A stretch of DNA of 64,000 nucleotides from Lutimaribacter_A marinistellae (GCF_042648365.1 NZ_JBHRXI010000025.1:1-64000); one strand, 5' to 3'; positions 26,961 through 36,015 are shown, counted from the stretch's first letter. Notes: generated by a model not told the origin, from the sequence alone. Numbers and translations: made by a program.

Positions 26961-28205
26961 TCACCCCCCGTTTCCGTTTCCGTCATCGTCCGAGCGGGCG
27001 CGACCGGTAAGCCGCCCGATCGTGAACGAGGTGCGCGGGCTCCAGACATATCGCGTCCGCGCCTCGGGGGCCGGGCGGGCGCGCATGCGGGTCAGGCCGA
27101 ACAGAACCAGCACAAGGTGACCGGCAGCGATCAGAGTGAACATCGCGGGGGGCCCGTACCACTCGATAAGCGTTGAGGCGACAAAGGGGGCCGCGATGGC
27201 ACCAAGGGCGAAATGGAACATCAGCGCGGCCGACAGTTCTACCCGCTCCGAGGCGGCGGCGAAGTCATGCGCATGCGCTGCGGCGACCGAATAGATCGGA
27301 AAGGTCGTTACGCCGAACAAGAAAGCACTGCCCATCACCGCGATATGACCGGCCGATTGTGCGCCTACCGTGATGATGGAACTGGCGATTGCGGCGACCG
27401 AAAGCCATATCAGGACCCAACGCCTGTCGAACTTGTCGGCAAGCCAGCCAACCGGGAACTGCGCCACCGCCCCGCCAAGAACGAAGGCGGCAAGAAACCA
27501 TGCGATCTGGTTCGTGCTCAACCCGACTTCCTGGCCATAAACCGGCCCGACCATCCTGAACGACGCCGAAGAGAGCGCGGCAACGATGACACCAGCCGCC
27601 GCCAGCGGCGACTTGGTCACTGCCATCATCGGACGCAAACGGGGTGCCTCGGGCGTTTCGGGCTGTTTCGTCCGGGTCAGGGTCAATGGCAGCAGCGCCG
27701 CGCAGCACAGGATGGCGAGAATGTTGTAGGAAACGTAGCTTGCCGGTTCCAGCACGCTGATCACCATCTGCGCCAGCAGGGAACCGGTCATGTCGACCAC
27801 CCTGTAGGCACCCATCGTGCGTCCCCGCATCTCGTTGGTGAGCTTTGCCTGCAACCAGGCCTCGACCACGGTGTAGCAGCCCGCCACGCAAAGGCCCGAG
27901 GCGACACGCATCGCGGCCCAGGCCCAGGGGTCGATGATGATCATGTGTGCGATCATTCCAATGGCCCCCATCGCGGTGAAGGCCGCGAAGGCGCGGGAAT
28001 GACCGACGCTGCCCATCAGGCGCGGCGCAAACCAACAGCCGATGAAAAAGCCGAGGAAATGCGCCGAACCCAGGATACCGATCTGGGCGCGGGTAAAGTT
28101 CAGCTCCAGCCCTGACAGCGCGTCGAGTGGCCCGAGGCCGCCCGATGAAAGCTGTAGCAAAACGACGGAAAGGAAGAGGGCGGTAAATGAGATGAGCAGG
28201 CGCAT
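26961..28205 (-). CDS. MFS transporter (YcaD-like)
   Basis: The product of about 414 residues has twelve predicted helices. MFS motif A-like sequences occur after helix 2 (APRLMGSVGHSRAF) and after helix 8 (GWLADKFDRRWVL). The half-way region WLQAKLTNEMRGRTMGAYRV resembles the YcaD/UMF3-type transporters. The C-terminal tail is Asp/Gly/Asn-rich. The ATG at 28205 has AGGGGC upstream; an in-frame start at 28235 is less likely. The substrate is unknown. Confidence 0.9.
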   Translation of the reverse strand: MRLLISFTALFLSVVLLQLSSGGLGPLDALSGLELNFTRAQIGILGSAHFLGFFIGCWFAPRLMGSVGHSRAFAAFTAMGAIGMIAHMIIIDPWAWAAMRVASGLCVAGCYTVVEAWLQAKLTNEMRGRTMGAYRVVDMTGSLLAQMVISVLEPASYVSYNILAILCCAALLPLTLTRTKQPETPEAPRLRPMMAVTKSPLAAAGVIVAALSSASFRMVGPVYGQEVGLSTNQIAWFLAAFVLGGAVAQFPVGWLADKFDRRWVLIWLSVAAIASSIITVGAQSAGHIAVMGSAFLFGVTTFPIYSVAAAHAHDFAAASERVELSAALMFHFALGAIAAPFVASTLIEWYGPPAMFTLIAAGHLVLVLFGLTRMRARPAPEARTRYVWSPRTSFTIGRLTGRARSDDDGNGNGG

Positions 28206-28296
28206 GACGCCCCTACCATGCGCGGCTGGGAACAAGGCGCAATGCGATTCGCGCCAGTCTCATGTCGATTTTTGATTGCCGGAGCCGAAAAGCGGC

Positions 28297-29511
28297 TCAG
28301 GCCGCCGCCGCTTCGCGCCTTGGTCGCGACCGCATAAGCAGCATCAGGATGATCGCGATGTTCAGAGCGTTCCATCCGATCCCGTTGATGAAGGCCAACT
28401 GGTAACTGCCGGTCATGTCGTAGATCCACCCCGACATCCAGCCGCCAAGGGCCATGCCGGCAATTGTCATCATCATGACGAACCCGACGCGCGCACCGGC
28501 CTCTTTGGGTGGCATGTACTCGCGCACGACCAGCGCATAGCTGGGGACAATGCCGCCCTGGGCAAGGCCGAACAGCGCACTGACGAGGTATAGCGATGCC
28601 ATCCCGTCGTAGGGCAGGAACAGGAACAGTGCGACGCATTGCAGGACTGACCCCACGAGCAGGGTCATCACTCCGCCCACACGATCCGCGAACAGGCCGG
28701 AGACGATACGGCTGACGACGCCTCCCAGCAGCATAAGCGACAGCATCTCGGCCCCGACTGCCGGACCATAGCCAAGACCCACGCAATAGGCCACGATATG
28801 GACCTGCGGCATCGACATCGCGACGCAGCAACCGATCCCGGCGAGCCCCAGCAGGTATTGCAACGCCCGGGGTGAAAGCCCTGCGCTGCGTGCGTTGATC
28901 TGCGCGGCGGCCTGAGCGACGCCATGCGCCTCGACCGGCACCTGCCGGCGCAAGAGCAGCGACAGCGGGACGACTGCCACCACGCTGATCACGGCAAGCG
29001 CAAGATAGACCTGTTGCCAGCCACCGTCCGCCAACATGCCGGCCAGAAGAGTGGGCCAAATTGCGCCTGACAGGTAGTTGCCGCTCGCCACGAGGGCTAC
29101 GGCGATGCCACGCCGGCGCAGGAACCAGTGCGAGATGTCGGCGATCAACGGGCCAAAGCCAATCGCCGTGCCAAGCCCAAGTACGAAATGGACGGTCGAG
29201 AGCGTCGCCATCGACGGTGCCAGTGTCGCGGCACCGTAGCTCAGCCCGCTCAGCACGGCAGCGCCCATCAGGGCTCGAGTCACGCCAAGACGGTCGACCA
29301 GCCGGCCAAGCCACATGTTGCCCAGCCCGAACCCGATCATCGTCATCGTATAGGGCATGGACGCCTCGCCGCGACTTGCGCCGAACTGCGCCTCGATATC
29401 CGGCAGCACGACGATCACCGCCCATATGCCGACATTCGCGACCGTGGCGATAAGCAGGGTTATCGCTAGGCGGAGCCAGGAATAGGCGCTGTCATGGATC
29501 GCGTGAGTCAT
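28297..29511 (-). CDS. MFS transporter (OxlT/monocarboxylate-porter-like)
   Basis: The 404-residue product has twelve helices, with motif A-like GRLVDRLGVTRALMG after helix 2 and GLFADRVGGVMTLLVG in the second half. The pattern GASRGEASMPYTMTMIGFGLG and the conserved SGNYLSGAIWP in helix 5 resemble the oxalate/formate antiporter and monocarboxylate branch. Its start lies 20 bases inside the 3' end of imuA, so it is probably co-transcribed with it and may be SOS-responsive by read-through. The substrate is unknown. Confidence 0.9.
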   Translation of the reverse strand: MTHAIHDSAYSWLRLAITLLIATVANVGIWAVIVVLPDIEAQFGASRGEASMPYTMTMIGFGLGNMWLGRLVDRLGVTRALMGAAVLSGLSYGAATLAPSMATLSTVHFVLGLGTAIGFGPLIADISHWFLRRRGIAVALVASGNYLSGAIWPTLLAGMLADGGWQQVYLALAVISVVAVVPLSLLLRRQVPVEAHGVAQAAAQINARSAGLSPRALQYLLGLAGIGCCVAMSMPQVHIVAYCVGLGYGPAVGAEMLSLMLLGGVVSRIVSGLFADRVGGVMTLLVGSVLQCVALFLFLPYDGMASLYLVSALFGLAQGGIVPSYALVVREYMPPKEAGARVGFVMMMTIAGMALGGWMSGWIYDMTGSYQLAFINGIGWNALNIAIILMLLMRSRPRREAAAA

Positions 29512-30193
29512 GGCCGCACGCTAGGTCGGCCTGCATCGTTTGACCAGAAACAATTGCGGGTGGCGGTGGGGACGCCTTGGGGTGCCCCTCCTTCCCGGAT
29601 CGGCGCAATGTCAACCCGGATTGATCGGGCCCCTGTTCCGCCTGCCAGGTTGCGGGCGGCAGGGTGCGGGCACGGGTACGGCTGAGGGTCCAGCACCGCG
29701 CACCCCCGTCATGGCTTGGTGCCATGTGCCACCGCGTCTCGACCCCCGGCGCACCACCATTCCCCGGTGTCAGTATCAGGCCCAGCGGAGGAGAGCCCAG
29801 TTGCCCGCCCTGTCCGGCCGCAAGATGCAGCCGCCGAACCGGGGTCAGCGCGGGCGGCCCGGGCAGATCGGCCACCACCAGCGGGACCGCCCCGGCGCGC
29901 AGGCTTTCCTCCATGCACCACAGCAGATCCTCGGCCCGGTCCGGGGAAACGAACAGAAATCGGCCCGGATCGGCGAAATCGCTCATCCCGTCCGGATGCA
30001 GGCGGTCCGGGCTCCAGGCCGGCGCGATCCACAGAACCGGCCCTGCCATCCGGCCAGCCAGCCACAAGGCGAAACTACGCCGGGCAGAGCCGCAGGCCTC
30101 GTGCAGGCGGGCAAGCGGCAGGATTACCTCGGGATGAGGGGCGACATGGGGCAGGTCGCGGGCGGGGCGGCGGCGCAAAAGATCGAGGCTCAT
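29492..30193 (-). CDS. imuA: ImuA-family SOS mutasome accessory protein (RecA-like)
   Basis: The product is about 233 residues. The N-terminus VILPLARLHEACGSARRSFA is the recognisable ImuA region, followed by a RecA-like core with degenerate nucleotide site (VLWIAPAWSPDRLHPDGM, GRFLFVSPDRAEDLLWCMEE, LVVADLPGP, TRWHMAPS). ImuA works with ImuB and DnaE2 in translesion synthesis. Here imuB and dnaE2 are not adjacent: the downstream gene is an MFS transporter. The ATG at 30193 is preferred because a LexA box (30210-30224) lies just upstream, inside the longer in-frame alternative starting at 30262. The proline- and basic-rich tail of about 50 residues is unusual. Confidence 0.82.
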   Translation of the reverse strand: MSLDLLRRRPARDLPHVAPHPEVILPLARLHEACGSARRSFALWLAGRMAGPVLWIAPAWSPDRLHPDGMSDFADPGRFLFVSPDRAEDLLWCMEESLRAGAVPLVVADLPGPPALTPVRRLHLAAGQGGQLGSPPLGLILTPGNGGAPGVETRWHMAPSHDGGARCWTLSRTRARTLPPATWQAEQGPDQSGLTLRRSGKEGHPKASPPPPAIVSGQTMQADLACGHDSRDP

Positions 30194-30209
30194 GACCTCA
30201 TTGTAGTAT

Positions 30210-30224
30210 GTTCCTATTTTGTTC
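30210..30224 (-). promoter_or_regulatory. LexA (SOS) box upstream of imuA
   Basis: On the plus strand the sequence is GTTC-CTATTTT-GTTC, which matches the alphaproteobacterial LexA operator GTTC-N7-GTTC exactly. It sits 16 bases ahead of the imuA ATG in an A/T-rich patch, the expected place for repression of imuA by LexA. Confidence 0.85.
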
Positions 30225-30277
30225 TCAAGGCTACCAGGGGCGGATGCCAAGAAATCTCGCACTTCATCGAACCGAGC

Positions 30278-30676
30278 CTATTCTTTCTGTGCGACAGGCC
30301 CGTCCTGCTTGAGCCATTCGGTGAACCCGCCCTCAAGGTGTTTCACCGGAGACAGGCCCATTTCCTGCGCCGCCTTCGCACTCAGCGCCGATCGCCAGGC
30401 CGATGCACAGTAGAAAACAAAGGTCTTGTCCTGCGCAAAGACATCCTTGTGATAGGGGCTCTCGGGGTCGATCCAGAATTCCAGCATCCCGCGAGGGCAG
30501 GAGAACGCGCCGGGGATCATGCCGCTGCGCTGGATCTCGCGGATGTCACGCAGATCGACAAAGACGTGGTCGGCATCGTCGTACAGCGTCTTGGCATCGC
30601 TCACCGGCATCGTTTCGACGACGGCTTCGGCCTCGGCAAGCAATGTCTTGATACCCTTGGTGATCTGTTGCGGCAT
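30278..30676 (-). CDS. Single-domain rhodanese (sulfurtransferase-like)
   Basis: The 132-residue product has the rhodanese core DDADHVFVDLRDIREIQRSG and an active-site loop CASAWR with Cys90 and Arg95, followed by SALSAKAAQEMG and GGFTEW. It should carry a persulfide on Cys90; donor and acceptor are unknown. The start at 30676 is fixed by AGGAGG at good spacing; the longer open frame upstream runs opposite to the start of the aldo/keto reductase. It is divergent from that gene. Confidence 0.92.
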   Translation of the reverse strand: MPQQITKGIKTLLAEAEAVVETMPVSDAKTLYDDADHVFVDLRDIREIQRSGMIPGAFSCPRGMLEFWIDPESPYHKDVFAQDKTFVFYCASAWRSALSAKAAQEMGLSPVKHLEGGFTEWLKQDGPVAQKE

Positions 30677-30791
30677 TCGGGGTCCCTCCTGTTGCGTGGC
30701 GAGGCTGGCCGAAAAAGAGCACAGGCTCAAGGGGGTTGCGCCTTGGCTCGCCGCCGCTAGGTTGCCCGCGAACAAAGACAGGAGCAACGCG

Positions 30792-31838
30792 ATGCAGATG
30801 AACCCGCTGGGCCGGACCGGCCTGATGGTCTCGGAACTGTGCCTGGGCACGATGACCTTCGGCACCCAGACCTCCCAGCCCGAAGCCCACCGCCAAATCG
30901 ACAGGGCGCTGGATGCGGGTATCAACTTCATCGACACGGCCGAGATGTACCCGGTCAATCCCGTGTCCGCCGAAACGGTTGGCCGGACCGAAGAAATCAT
31001 CGGCAACTGGATTCAGGAAAATCCCGCACGGCGCGGCGACTACATTCTCGCGACAAAGCATTCCGGCGAGGGGATGAAACATTTCCGCGATGGCGCCCCG
31101 ATCTCGTCCAAGACCATCCCCGAGGCAATCGACAGCTCGCTCGCACGGCTCAAGACCGATTACATCGACCTTTACCAGTTTCACTGGCCGAACCGGGGCA
31201 GCTACATGTTCCGGCAGAATTGGCGTTACGATCCGTCGCCACAACGCCGCGACGAGATCGTCGACAACATGCGCGACTGTCTCGAGGCGCTTCAAGCCGA
31301 GGTCGACAAGGGACGCATCCGCACCTTTGGCCTCTCGAATGAAAGCGCCTGGGGAACCGCGCAATGGCTGCGGCTCGCCGAGGAAACAGGCGCGCCCCGC
31401 GTCGCCTCGGTCCAGAATGAATACTCTCTTCTCTGTCGACTCTACGACACCGACATGGCCGAGTTGAGCGTTCAGGAAGAGGTTGGCCTGATGGCCTTTT
31501 CCCCGCTCGCAACGGGCATCCTGACCGGCAAATACCAGAACGGCGCCATTCCCGAAGGCTCACGCAAGTCGCTCAACCCTGAACTGGGCGGACGCGAGAG
31601 CCCTCGGGTCTACGACGCGGCAGCGGCCTATCTAGACATCGCCAAGCGGCACGGGCTGGACCCGGTTCACATGGCGCTTGCATGGTGCCGCACCCGACCC
31701 TTCATGATGTCGGCCATCTTTGGCGCCACGACCTTCGAGCAGCTTGAGCGCGCGCTGGGCGCCACCGAGGTTTCGCTATCCGAAGAGGTTGTCGAGGAGA
31801 TCGAAGCGGCGCATCGCGCCCACCCCATGCCGTATTGA
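30792..31838 (+). CDS. Aldo/keto reductase (Tas/YdhF-like family)
   Basis: The 348-residue product shows the AKR tetrad: Asp and Tyr in FIDTAEMYPVNP, Lys in ILATKHSGEG and His in LYQFHWPNRG. An insertion around residues 60-70 and the motif NWIQENPARRGDYILATK resemble E. coli Tas. The start at 30792 has AGGAG eight bases upstream. An NADP-dependent carbonyl reductase role is expected; the natural substrate is unknown. Confidence 0.93.
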   Translation: MQMNPLGRTGLMVSELCLGTMTFGTQTSQPEAHRQIDRALDAGINFIDTAEMYPVNPVSAETVGRTEEIIGNWIQENPARRGDYILATKHSGEGMKHFRDGAPISSKTIPEAIDSSLARLKTDYIDLYQFHWPNRGSYMFRQNWRYDPSPQRRDEIVDNMRDCLEALQAEVDKGRIRTFGLSNESAWGTAQWLRLAEETGAPRVASVQNEYSLLCRLYDTDMAELSVQEEVGLMAFSPLATGILTGKYQNGAIPEGSRKSLNPELGGRESPRVYDAAAAYLDIAKRHGLDPVHMALAWCRTRPFMMSAIFGATTFEQLERALGATEVSLSEEVVEEIEAAHRAHPMPY

Positions 31839-31849
31839 TCGCAAATGGG

Positions 31850-32725
31850 TCAGCGGCGGTTGATCAGGTAGATCCCCGCCGCGACCAACCCCAGCGCGCC
31901 CCAGATCGCGGGGCCAATCTGTTCCCCCAGCAGAATCCAGCCGAACAACACCGCCAGCACTGGCGACAGGAAGCTGAACGACGCCACACCGTTCGCCTGG
32001 TAGGTCGCCAAGAGGCGAAACCACAGCAGGAACGCCAAGCAAACGATGGCGATCGACTGAAAGAACAACCCTCCCCAATGCAAAGCGGTCGGCTCACGGA
32101 AATACTCTCCGAAAAAGACCGAAGCGACGAGCAGAACAGGCGCCGAAATCGCCAGTTGGGACAAAAGCTGCGTTTCCGGCCTCGTTTCGGAAAGCGGAGT
32201 GACCCTTACCGTCAGTGCGATCCCGGCCCAGCACATCGCGCCCGCAATGGACAGCAGATCGCCCACCAGGCTTGGCGCACCGCTTTGCCGGTCGGAAAAG
32301 GCAAGCGCGACACCGGCCATTGCAAGAACCAGTCCTACCATCCGCCGTCCTGTCAGGCGCTCTCCGGGCAAGAGCATGTGACCCGCCAGCGCCAGCCAGA
32401 CCGGCATCGAGTAGAACAGGATGGAGACGCGCGACACCGATGTCAAATCGAGCGCGATGAACAGCATCATGAACTCGACCGAAAAGAACAACCCTACCAA
32501 CAATGCACCTGTGCGCGCCGGCGCGGGCAGGCTCATCGGGATGCGAAAGGCGCGCATCCAGACCAGAAGGAAGGCGGCGCCAAGAGTCGAGCGCAGCCCG
32601 GCCTGAAAGATGGGACCGAACCCACCGCCGGTGACCTTGATGACCACCTGATTGAAAGCAAGCAATGCCGCGACGCCGATCAGGGCAACGGCTCCGGCGG
32701 CATCAACAGGGCGTTTCTCACTCAT
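31850..32725 (-). CDS. EamA/DMT-family exporter
   Basis: The product of about 291 residues has ten helices in two EamA repeats (GFGPIFQAGLRSTLGAAFLL and the second half SFLSPVLAVLFGWILLGEQI). These proteins export amino acids or other metabolites. The start at 32725 (MSEKRPVDA) is chosen since the upstream part of the longer frame lacks a ribosome site and is not conserved in type. It is convergent with the aldo/keto reductase, 11 bases away. Confidence 0.92.
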   Translation of the reverse strand: MSEKRPVDAAGAVALIGVAALLAFNQVVIKVTGGGFGPIFQAGLRSTLGAAFLLVWMRAFRIPMSLPAPARTGALLVGLFFSVEFMMLFIALDLTSVSRVSILFYSMPVWLALAGHMLLPGERLTGRRMVGLVLAMAGVALAFSDRQSGAPSLVGDLLSIAGAMCWAGIALTVRVTPLSETRPETQLLSQLAISAPVLLVASVFFGEYFREPTALHWGGLFFQSIAIVCLAFLLWFRLLATYQANGVASFSFLSPVLAVLFGWILLGEQIGPAIWGALGLVAAGIYLINRR

Positions 32726-32817
32726 GCGCCCAAGGGAGAGGCAGATCGCGCAAGTGTCAAGCGCGGCGACCACCTCGACCCTTGCGCAAGCCGCGGGCGC
32801 GGCGCAATTTATCGGTC

Positions 32818-33531
32818 ATGAGCGTTCCCGACATCGGCCCTTTGCGGCTGGCTTCTTACAATATCCAGAAATGCGTCGGCCTTGACCTGCGCCGTCAGCC
32901 GCGCCGTGTGCTGCAGGTATTGGACCACCTGCGGGCCCAGATCGTGGTTCTCCAAGAGGCGGACAAGCGGTTGCCGCCACGGCCCGCAGCGCTGCCCCAT
33001 TTTGTGCTGGAAGAGGCCGGGTGGCAGGTTGCCGATCTTGGCGGAGCGGGAAGCCTCGGCTGGCATGGGAATGCCGTGATCTGGCGGGGGCAGGGGATCA
33101 ATCTGCGTGAGACCGGTCATCATGACCTGCCCGGGTTCGAGCCGCGTGGCGCCGTCCGGGTCGAATTCGAAACGCCGCTCGGCCCGCTGCGGGTGATGGG
33201 CGTTCACCTCGGGCTGCTGGCCCGGTCGCGGCAGCAGCAGGTCATTCATCTGCGCGAGGATTGCCGCGCCCTGCCGCCCATGCCGACGGTCTGGGCCGGT
33301 GATTTCAACGAATGGTCCCGCGGGCCGCATCTTCAGGCTCTTGCCCCGGGTATGCGGTTCCTGCCACCACGGCCCAGCTTTCCGTCGGCGCAGCCCGTCG
33401 GCGCCCTCGACCGCATAGCGTTGAGCCCGGGTCTCGCGGCTGCGGCGCATGGCGTGCACGAGGCGCGCCCCGCCCATATCGCGTCGGACCATCTGCCCGT
33501 CTGGGCCGATCTCGAACGCGCGCCGGCCTGA
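32818..33531 (+). CDS. Endonuclease/exonuclease/phosphatase (EEP) family protein
   Basis: The 237-residue product has the EEP fold signatures: LASYNIQKC (Asn), VVLQEAD (catalytic Glu), MGVHLGL, WAGDFNEW (Asp/Asn pair) and a final SDHLPVWADLE (Asp-His). These metal-dependent enzymes cleave phosphodiesters in nucleic acids or lipids. It has no signal peptide, so it acts in the cytoplasm. The ATG at 32818 is 92 bases from the divergent exporter gene. The substrate is not known. Confidence 0.9.
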   Translation: MSVPDIGPLRLASYNIQKCVGLDLRRQPRRVLQVLDHLRAQIVVLQEADKRLPPRPAALPHFVLEEAGWQVADLGGAGSLGWHGNAVIWRGQGINLRETGHHDLPGFEPRGAVRVEFETPLGPLRVMGVHLGLLARSRQQQVIHLREDCRALPPMPTVWAGDFNEWSRGPHLQALAPGMRFLPPRPSFPSAQPVGALDRIALSPGLAAAAHGVHEARPAHIASDHLPVWADLERAPA

Positions 33532-33629
33532 CGCATCGGCAGGGCCAAAACGCGGGTGGCGGCAGAGCGGTACACAGGCTAAACCTGTAACCCCGGGACC
33601 GCCCCGGACAGTGCCGCAAGAGGAGTGTC

Positions 33630-34043
33630 ATGCCCGAGACGATCCAGGACCGCTGCGAAGCGAAAGGCTTGCGCATGACCGGCCAGCGCCGTGTCATTGC
33701 GCAGGTGCTCGAAGAGAGCGAGGATCACCCGGATGTCGAGGAGCTATATGCACGCGCCTCGGCCCGCGACCCCAAGATCTCGCTGGCCACGGTCTATCGC
33801 ACGGTCAAGCTCTTCGAAGAAGCCGGCATCCTGGAACGCGTCGATTTCGGGGACGGCCGTGCGCGGTACGAGGATGCCGAACGTGATCATCACGACCACC
33901 TGATCGACCTGACCTCGGGCGAAGTGATCGAGTTTGTGGATCCCGAAATCGAGGCACTGCAAGAAAAGATCGCTGCCAAGCTCGGCTACGAGCTGCGCGG
34001 CCACAAGCTGGAGCTGTACGGGGTTCCGCGGCGCAAAGGTTAG
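33630..34043 (+). CDS. fur: Fur-family metalloregulator (Fur/Mur)
   Basis: The 137-residue product has the winged-helix DNA-binding half (MTGQRRVIAQVL, SLATVYRTVKLFEEAGIL) and a dimerisation half with the metal-site string DHHDHLIDL. The two cysteines of the structural zinc site in E. coli Fur (Cys93 and Cys96) are replaced by Asp93 and Ser96. Alphaproteobacterial Mur (manganese-responsive) proteins show the same loss, so manganese rather than iron is a likely effector. The ATG at 33630 has AAGAGGAG upstream. The stop overlaps the convergent small exported protein gene. Confidence 0.93.
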   Translation: MPETIQDRCEAKGLRMTGQRRVIAQVLEESEDHPDVEELYARASARDPKISLATVYRTVKLFEEAGILERVDFGDGRARYEDAERDHHDHLIDLTSGEVIEFVDPEIEALQEKIAAKLGYELRGHKLELYGVPRRKG

Positions 34044-34423
34044 TCCTTGATCGTCCTGTCAAAGCAATAGGCCTGCGCCTGCGCGGCAGACAGGGCGTTT
34101 CCGATCAGGTCGACCGAGTTCGACAGGCTTTCTACCTCGCCCCCCGCAGGTGGTTGAAAGGAGAATAGGACCGAGGTTTCGCCAGGTGCCGAACTGCTCG
34201 CGCCGCGGCCACGCACAACATAGATGTCCTGCGTCGAGGATCTGCCCAGTTGCGCGATGGTGAACTGACCCGCTCCGCACCAGTAATCGCCAGCTGCGGG
34301 GCCTTTCGTTGTCACGACCTCAAAGCTCTCGGGCGAAACCGGATAGACTTCGTAACTGCTGGCATACCCTGCAAGACCGGGCAGTGGTGTAAGCATGAAT
34401 GCGATGATTGCTGGCATTCGCAT
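34040..34423 (-). CDS. Small exported protein of unknown function
   Basis: The product is about 127 residues with a signal peptide (MRMPAIIAFMLTPLPGLAG). The mature part has two cysteines (DYWCGAGQF and AQAYCFDRT) about 65 residues apart that could form a disulfide. It resembles small periplasmic proteins of roseobacters but I know no function. AAGGAGG lies eight bases before the ATG at 34423 and only one to two before the one at 34429, so 34423 is the likelier start. It is convergent with fur. Confidence 0.75.
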   Translation of the reverse strand: MRMPAIIAFMLTPLPGLAGYASSYEVYPVSPESFEVVTTKGPAAGDYWCGAGQFTIAQLGRSSTQDIYVVRGRGASSSAPGETSVLFSFQPPAGGEVESLSNSVDLIGNALSAAQAQAYCFDRTIKD

Positions 34424-34560
34424 CGACATAACCTCCTTTTTGCATGATACGGGATCTACGCAAGCAGGGGTTTTGCAGATCAGCTTCCGGGCCGGTCATC
34501 ACCCGAATGTGTTCGGGGCCGCAGCATTTGCAGCCCCGATGTACACCAGTGCGGGCGACA

Positions 34561-34893
34561 TCAATTCACGCGTTTAGCCCGCGTCTGCCGCATCGCCCCA
34601 CCATTGCCGGTAATGCGCAGATGGGTTCCATCGTCGAGCAACTCGAAATCGGCCTTGTCCAGCGAACCTTCCCAGCCGTTCTTGCTGCGCACCATTGCGG
34701 AAGTTTCCGGTTCGTCGCTCAGCCGGCTCCAGGTCATTTGCGAGCAATCGGCATTGACGGTGAAGTCGCCATAGATGCCATGCTCTTTGAATTCGTACTG
34801 CCCGCCGGCCCACGGGCAAGCCGATTGTGCCAGTGCAGGGCCAGCCGCCAGCGCCACACCGATAGTCGCGAAGAGGAGGGTGTTCTTCATCAT
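34561..34893 (-). CDS. Small periplasmic protein of unknown function
   Basis: The 110-residue product has a clean signal peptide ending ALA-QS (about residue 22). The mature 88 residues contain two cysteines (SACPWAGG and NADCSQMTW) and a beta-rich pattern (YEFKEHGIYGDFTV, ELLDDGTHLRITG). It looks like a small beta-sandwich or lipocalin-like secreted protein; no family is named with confidence. The codon for Met1 is followed by a second ATG, either of which can serve with the AAAGGA upstream. Confidence 0.75.
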   Translation of the reverse strand: MMKNTLLFATIGVALAAGPALAQSACPWAGGQYEFKEHGIYGDFTVNADCSQMTWSRLSDEPETSAMVRSKNGWEGSLDKADFELLDDGTHLRITGNGGAMRQTRAKRVN

Positions 34894-35045
34894 GGGAATC
34901 CTTTGTCACTGGGTAAACTGGCCACCAGCCTAGACCGCCTTGCATCAAGCGCATAGCGGTTTGCCAGCCCTTGGCGGTGACTTGCCAACGTCGTGCAAAC
35001 CAGTCACGACTGCATCGATTCTTTCCCTTGTACGGACATGCCCCG

Positions 35046-35948
35046 ATGGAGAACCTGCGCGGCGCGCTTTTGATGGTGCTGGCGATGCTTGGCTTCGCAT
35101 TCGAGGACATGTTCATCAAGCTGGCTGCCGATCTTTTGCCGACCTGGCAGATCATCACGGTCCTTGGCGCCGGCGGGGCGATGGTGTTTGCCGCTTTGAC
35201 CCTTGCGAAAGGTCAGCGATTGTTCACCCGAGCGGTTCTTTCGGGTCCGGTCCTGCTTCGCAACCTTGGCGAGTTGATCGGAACCGTGGGTTTCGTCACG
35301 GCCATTGCGCTCACCCCGATTTCGCAGGCATCCGCCATCCTGCAGGCGACACCTCTTGCAGTGACGCTGGGGGCGGCCCTGTTTCTGGGTGAGCCGGTCG
35401 GCTGGCGGCGCTGGGCGGCGATCCTGGCAGGGTTCTTCGGGGTCATGCTGATCATTCGGCCCGGAACCGAAGGGTTCGACGCGCGCTCGCTGTTCGCGGT
35501 ACAGGGCGTCGTGGGCCTCGCGATCCGCGACCTCGCAACACGCCGGGTGCCCGCCTCGACATCGTCGTTCCAGCTCAGCTTCCTTGCCTTTCTCACGCTC
35601 ATTCCGGCGGCCGGTATCCTGTCGCTCTTCAGTGACCAGACCTGGGTGCCGCCGTCGCCGCTCTACTGGGGCTTTTTCGCAGGTATCGTCCTGCTGGGCG
35701 CGGCCGCCTATTTCGCCATCGTCGCCGCCATGCGGGTGGGTGAGGTCTCCTTCGTGACGCCATTCCGCTATACGCGGATCGTGTTTGCGCTGATCATCGG
35801 GTTCGTCGTGTTCAGCGAACGGCCCGACGGGTTGATGTTGGCCGGTTCGGCGGTGATCGTGGCCTCGGGCATCTACACCGTCTGGCGTGAGCGCGTCCTG
35901 TGGCAACAGCGCCCGAGACGTGAGCGCAAACATGGCTCTGCGGCCTAA
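35046..35948 (+). CDS. EamA/DMT-family exporter
   Basis: The product of about 300 residues has ten helices in two EamA repeats (MENLRGALLMVLAMLGFAFEDM start; SQASAILQATPLAVTLGAALFLGEPV; GEVSFVTPFRYTRIVFALIIGF). The last of these resembles the RhtB/YdcZ-like and PecM exporters. The C-terminus is basic. The ATG at 35046 is preferred over the upstream frame opening at 34971, which has no membrane character. The substrate is unknown. Confidence 0.92.
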   Translation: MENLRGALLMVLAMLGFAFEDMFIKLAADLLPTWQIITVLGAGGAMVFAALTLAKGQRLFTRAVLSGPVLLRNLGELIGTVGFVTAIALTPISQASAILQATPLAVTLGAALFLGEPVGWRRWAAILAGFFGVMLIIRPGTEGFDARSLFAVQGVVGLAIRDLATRRVPASTSSFQLSFLAFLTLIPAAGILSLFSDQTWVPPSPLYWGFFAGIVLLGAAAYFAIVAAMRVGEVSFVTPFRYTRIVFALIIGFVVFSERPDGLMLAGSAVIVASGIYTVWRERVLWQQRPRRERKHGSAA

Positions 35949-36015
35949 GCGCCCCTTTTCCATTGGGGTTTTGCCCGCTAAGAGGCAGGCAAATTCTTTT
36001 CAACGGGACAGAGAC

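Noticed and set aside
30263..31006. Longer N-terminus for the rhodanese (start at 31006)
   Set aside because: It would run opposite the aldo/keto reductase start and the AGGAGG site supports the short form at 30676.
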